Of a stretch of DNA of 64,000 bases, positions 61,108 to 64,000 are shown one piece after another. The stretch is from Pseudobacteriovorax sp. (lineage in GTDB: Bacteria; Bdellovibrionota_B; Oligoflexia; Oligoflexales; Oligoflexaceae). The stretch is from positions 95,648-159,647 of the forward strand of contig JABSRP010000002.1 of the NCBI GenBank assembly GCA_013215145.1, given 5' to 3'. The translations under genes were made by a program, and so were the position numbers. Position 1 is the first letter of the stretch. Every line of letters starts with the position of its first letter. The notes below the pieces were generated by a model. It searched no databases. It worked only from the letters and a program-made list of their open reading frames with translations, and was not told where the DNA came from.

Positions 61108-61770
61108 CTAGTAATCTTCTTTACATTTCTTGGTATCGATCTGTACTCTGTATCGCATTTCCACAGCATCAGCTGCTAAGAATAGGTAGTCATTTCCACC
61201 GGAATTAACGCTTCCTTCAATCGTAAGATCAATAGACATCGTTCTAACTTTGGTCCGTCCTCGATTAGAAAAATCATGCGGCTTAATACAAAGATTTTTG
61301 CGGCCACGGGACTGCTTGCGCATGGGTATATAAAACTCACGTTGAGTTAAAGGAATATTCATTTCGCCTTTGCGAAAGTGTTGATTGATCATTTTACTTT
61401 TTGAAGCTACACCTGCGTTGACTTCGATTTTCCCAAAAGAGTTTTTGGATTTTTGCACCCCGTAGGTTAGGACTTGTTTCATAGCAAAGGCCGTTCGGCT
61501 CTTACCAACCTTCATCGGAATTCTGATCTGACATCGTTTTGTTTCTTTGTACCTCTCTGCGTATGGCAAATCCAAAATCATATCAAGAAACAAGATGGAA
61601 AAGCCGTCGTCTTCCTCTAAGATCAGAGTACTGGATTGGTCATAACCAGATCCTGAGACTTTTGCCTTATCGACTAAAAACTCTGCTACTGGACCGCGAC
61701 TACGAGCCTCTCCCATGGTTGACAAACATAGCCCAAGACCAAGCGTTAATGTTACCAATTTTCTGTACAT
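61108..61770 (-). CDS. Secreted protein, unknown
   Basis: This 220-residue protein has a Sec signal peptide (YRKLVTLTLGLGLCLSTMGEARS). The mature part is basic and Ser/Lys-rich (GVQKSKNSFGKIEVNAGVASKSKMINQHF) with a Cys pair in RCQIRIPMK and LCIKPHD and another near the end (KKCKEDY). It may be a small beta-rich exported domain. No family is recognised. The ATG at 61770 is used since AGGGA lies 5 bases upstream; a GTG at 61785 adds five residues. It converges with the binding-like gene. Confidence 0.62.
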   Translation of the reverse strand: MYRKLVTLTLGLGLCLSTMGEARSRGPVAEFLVDKAKVSGSGYDQSSTLILEEDDGFSILFLDMILDLPYAERYKETKRCQIRIPMKVGKSRTAFAMKQVLTYGVQKSKNSFGKIEVNAGVASKSKMINQHFRKGEMNIPLTQREFYIPMRKQSRGRKNLCIKPHDFSNRGRTKVRTMSIDLTIEGSVNSGGNDYLFLAADAVEMRYRVQIDTKKCKEDY

Positions 61771-61996
61771 GCTATTCCCTTTCACGTTTTAAGATGACTA
61801 AAGAAAAGCAATAACTATTCCTTTTAATTGGAAACATGAGATAAATTTTTATTTTGTTATCGTAGGTATTTAAAGTTGAAGACCTAGTAGTAACAGCAAG
61901 GAACTTATTATCGCATTAAACTAGGACAAAGATCTTATATAATCTTGCAACCAGGTCATTCTAAATTTGAAAAATTCGGACTAATAAAAAGGAGGT

Positions 61997-62143
61997 ATGA
62001 AAGGATGCGAAGCCTTAGCCTCTAAAATATTACATGATCCCATGGTACAATTAAGTGCTCAACAAGATATTGAAGCAAGACGTAAAGCATTACAAACTTT
62101 ACAAACTCTTTTCAATTTAGAAATCACCGAACAATACAGTTAA
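61997..62143 (+). CDS. 48-residue helical protein with very strong ribosome site
   Basis: An ATG at 61997 directly follows AAGGAGGT and opens a 48-residue frame to TAA at 62141-62143: it begins [14 protein letters not shown] and continues with a Gln/Ala/Leu-rich amphipathic helix ([19 protein letters not shown]). The ribosome site is close to the start (one or two bases), which is tight. The stretch is more AT-rich than its neighbours. No family is known. It is a good small-protein candidate, but a leader peptide or chance frame is possible. Confidence 0.4.
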   Translation: MKGCEALASKILHDPMVQLSAQQDIEARRKALQTLQTLFNLEITEQYS

Positions 62144-62174
62144 AGTTATACCCGTCAAGAGCATACACAGAATC

Positions 62175-62501
62175 TTGCACCTTGCTGAAAATGGACTGTT
62201 TAAGGAGGGGCAAAGGAAGACAAGGCTTTCATCAAGCGATGATTTCTTTGCGATGGAGCTGGGAGTCAGTTGCCACCACCGGTGGCTTCAATTCCCGACG
62301 GATAGTGAAGAACGTCTCCTTGAGTCCATCGAAGCCTATAATACCGATCTTAAGAGACTCCAGGAAAAGATCCAGGCACTCATAAATGATCAGACGATAA
62401 CCACCGCAGGTAGCCTGCGGTTAGCCCAACGTTACAATATCTGCGAAACGAGTTTCCATAGACAGTCAAAAAGTAGCTGGCACATCGCCATTCCACAATA
62501 A
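62175..62501 (+). CDS. Doubtful 108-residue frame overlapping the YidC-like gene
   Basis: A frame opens at TTG 62175 and has a protein-like middle part (ERLLESIEAYNTDLKRLQEKIQALINDQTITTAGSLRLAQ), but no ribosome site and a 70-base antisense overlap with the 3' end of the YidC-like gene. It could be a real small coiled-coil gene or a shadow. It is listed because the middle does look coding and there is no alternative call for 62144-62431. Confidence 0.25.
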   Translation: MHLAENGLFKEGQRKTRLSSSDDFFAMELGVSCHHRWLQFPTDSEERLLESIEAYNTDLKRLQEKIQALINDQTITTAGSLRLAQRYNICETSFHRQSKSSWHIAIPQ

Positions 62502-63073
62502 AATAGGGCCAGACCCGAGGCGATTTGAGACATAAACAAAGTGGAAGCAGCAGCCATGATGATGACTATGATAGATTGGGAACGCTCCAAGGGGATCGTC
62601 GGAAAAAGGAGTTGGATACTGATCAAAACAGTGCCCAATAAAAACGGCAAGAGATAGAAAGGATCTGGCAGGCTAAGACTCTGCAGCCACAAGAAGGACT
62701 CCGTGACGTTTAGAATCGATGATTCGTTAAATACCAGATAGGCTCCATAGATCGGAGGAATAGAAAGCAACTGCAAGCATGCACCCTTGATGGGAGAGAC
62801 ATTTTCCTTTTGATAGATCTGCTGTTGAGCCAGCAGCATTCGTTGCGGTTCCTTTTGATATTTAATCCGTAATTCTTTGAGTTTTGGAGCAAGTCTGGCG
62901 AGTTTTTGTGATTCTTTCTTGCTCTTGATATACAGAGGCAAGAGCAAACACTTAATGATAACGGCAACCAGTAGAATGGAAATGGGAACACTCTCCGTCA
63001 AGAGATTGATTTCTGTAAAAAGAGATTCTAAGGGACAAGCTATAAAGCTCGCCCAGCCATATGCTGAACACAT
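62432..63073 (-). CDS. Short YidC/Oxa1-type membrane insertase homologue
   Basis: This 213-residue protein has the Oxa1/YidC/Alb3 core: a first membrane helix (about 28-48, SVPISILLVAVIIKCLLLPLY) followed by a basic, helical cytoplasmic hairpin (KSKKESQKLARLAPKLKELRIKYQKEPQRMLLAQQQIYQKE), then several hydrophobic helices. The family's hydrophilic-groove arginine in this first helix (RLLLLP) is Lys here (KCLLLP). It lacks the large periplasmic P1 domain of Gram-negative YidC, so it is a small paralogue. It inserts membrane proteins. ATG at 63073 has AAAGG 9 bases upstream, and that site lies inside a 5-bp hairpin (CGAAA 63075-63079 with TTTCG 63084-63088), which could regulate translation. Confidence 0.85.
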   Translation of the reverse strand: MCSAYGWASFIACPLESLFTEINLLTESVPISILLVAVIIKCLLLPLYIKSKKESQKLARLAPKLKELRIKYQKEPQRMLLAQQQIYQKENVSPIKGACLQLLSIPPIYGAYLVFNESSILNVTESFLWLQSLSLPDPFYLLPFLLGTVLISIQLLFPTIPLERSQSIIVIIMAAASTLFMSQIASGLALFYCGMAMCQLLFDCLWKLVSQIL

Positions 63074-63143
63074 GCGAAAAGCCTTTCGGTGTTGTCATTT
63101 GGTTCTATGTTTTCATAAAAAATAGGAGCATTGTGCAACAGGA

Positions 63144-63168
63144 CACCCCCTTTTCTAAAAAGTGGGTG
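63144..63168. promoter_or_regulatory. Imperfect hairpin upstream of the YidC-like gene
   Basis: CACCC (63144-63148) and GGGTG (63164-63168) enclose CTTTT (63150-63154) and AAAAG (63158-63162), with one C/T mismatch and a 3-base loop. It lies about 70 bases upstream of the YidC-like start, so it may be a leader structure or the end of an upstream transcript. Confidence 0.4.
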
Positions 63169-63215
63169 CTATCAAACAATAGAGGGAGTATTTCTTATGG
63201 CAAAGGGAAGAGTCT

Positions 63216-63256
63216 AGACTGATTCAGTCTTTCGGGAGTAGGAGTTTCTCCCGGAA
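63216..63256. other. Tandem hairpins, possible structured RNA
   Basis: AGACT (63216-63220) pairs with AGTCT (63226-63230) around GATTC; immediately after, CGGGAG (63233-63238) pairs with CTCCCG (63248-63253). The first is a near-perfect palindrome (AGACTGATTCAGTCT). No T run follows. The pair lies in a gene-free stretch and could be part of a non-coding RNA. Confidence 0.4.
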
Positions 63257-63926
63257 ACAAGAGGCATAGCGCCGTGCAAGCTGGTAGTTCGTAGGGATAG
63301 CGGGAGTGAGATGAAAAAAAGATAGCAACCCTTGAACAGCCACCACAGTATCGAAAGGCTAGCCATCAGATTGATTATCTCTAATAAAGTCATGGTTGCA
63401 ATGGTTCCCTAGTTAGTACCTGAATAATAAGATAGGTCCGTTCAGAACTTTGTCAAGAGCAAGGGCGGGTAGGTAAAACGAATCAGGAAATTCGGATCTC
63501 TGACTCTTACCAACTATTACGTTATGGCATAATTGGTGGGAATCCACTCACTCAGTTTCCCGTTTTTCACCTTGTCGTAACAAATCCGCGAAAATCCATG
63601 GTAATGTTATCATAATATTAGGCACTTAAAGAATTTGCAGAATATAGAAGATTAGTGGCTTTACTAGTAAAAGCTCTCATACACATACTCTTTGTCGACC
63701 TTCATTGCTATTTGTGGTGGGGCCGCCCCTACGCCAACATGATTCAGAATCTAGAAGACGGCGCCTGTCTCTATAATCGGGGCAAAATGTGTTGTGGAAG
63801 GACTCCTATGTAGACTTTCCTTGACGGGAGACGAAAATGGAGGTTAAAGGTTGACGAGCTGAATCCGAACTAACAGACAATCAAATTGAAATGTCAAAAC
63901 AGGGCTAGTGTCAGAACTGATTCACG

Positions 63927-63944
63927 GCCTGTTGAAAAACAGGC
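63927..63944. other. Perfect 7-bp hairpin with GAAA loop
   Basis: GCCTGTT (63927-63933) pairs with AACAGGC (63938-63944) around GAAA, a GNRA-type tetraloop that stabilises RNA hairpins. It is 56 bases from the window edge. No T run follows, so it may be part of a structured RNA or a leader of a gene beyond the window. Confidence 0.4.
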
Positions 63945-64000
63945 GAGTTCTCAAATTCAATATTAAGTTAACAATAAATGCAAAAATCTGGACCTGATTA

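Larger units (their letters stand above)
63074..64000. other. 927-base stretch without a supported gene, with several hairpins
   Basis: No reading frame of 60 codons was found on either strand from about 63125 to the end. There are three clear hairpins (63144-63168, 63216-63256, 63927-63944) and no rRNA or tRNA signature. It may hold a structured RNA, degenerate DNA, or the 5' region of genes past the window edge. No transposase fragment was recognised. Confidence 0.55.

Noticed and set aside
63600..63815. Short plus-strand frame with a Trp/Cys-rich product
   Set aside because: Only about 60 codons with no ATG or GTG start supported by a ribosome site, so not called as a gene.
1..64000. CRISPR arrays, insertion sequences, prophage
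   Set aside because: No regular spacer repeats, no transposase or integrase motif and no phage structural genes were found.

Overview
The window reads as chromosomal DNA of a Gram-negative bacterium with mid-40s % GC by eye. Many genes encode lipoproteins with clear lipoboxes or Sec-secreted proteins, and the window also carries 7TMR-DISM kinases, a Ser/Thr kinase with TPRs, a chemosensory cluster and orphan periplasmic binding proteins. This mix suits the Bdellovibrionota/Oligoflexia (Pseudobacteriovorax- or Oligoflexus-like). That placement is inference; there is no rRNA marker here. No tRNA, rRNA, CRISPR array, intact transposon or phage module was seen.

Layout. 1-13 kb: a truncated gene end, a metzincin-like lipoprotein, a CNNM/CBS membrane protein, a self-sufficient CYP102-type P450-reductase, a class 3 lipase lipoprotein, an orphan binding protein, a CCA-adding enzyme and a cyanophycinase-like lipoprotein. 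13-28 kb: a Ser/Thr kinase-TPR receptor, an epoxide hydrolase-like protein, a PF10118 protein, a DOPA 4,5-dioxygenase-like/O-methyltransferase pair, an SDR, a 7TMR-DISM CheA-like kinase, a multi-TM histidine kinase and a subtilase. 28-31 kb: small lipoproteins and membrane or secreted proteins. 31-38 kb: a compact chemosensory operon, cheA-cheW-mcp-cheR-cheD/B, in which the receptor has two CHASE3-like sensor domains and CheD is fused to CheB through a degenerate receiver; there is no cheY. 38-54 kb: a second O-methyltransferase, a second 7TMR-DISM CheA-like kinase, several lipoproteins, an alpha/beta hydrolase, a PRC-barrel-like protein coupled to a 50-residue protein, a frameshifted polysaccharide lyase, a SOUL heme protein and an SGNH hydrolase. 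54.8-60.2 kb: an overlapping operon with an ECF-like sigma factor, a one-TM putative anti-sigma protein, a caspase-like protease apparently fused to an outer-membrane beta-barrel, a large lipoprotein and an Asp-Pro-rich secreted protein. 60-64 kb: a binding protein, a secreted protein, small ORFs, a short YidC-like protein and about 0.9 kb with no gene.

How the genes work together. The window is rich in sensing and envelope functions. The chemosensory operon has its own receptor and adaptation enzymes but no local response regulator, so its output lies elsewhere. The two 7TMR-DISM proteins carry an HPt and a CheA-type ATPase with no receiver, so they look like membrane-anchored CheA-like phosphodonors. 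The sigma/anti-sigma/caspase/lipoprotein operon is the best candidate for an undescribed system: its gene overlaps imply co-production, and its architecture suggests an envelope-located caspase-like protease controlled by, or feeding back on, an ECF sigma factor.
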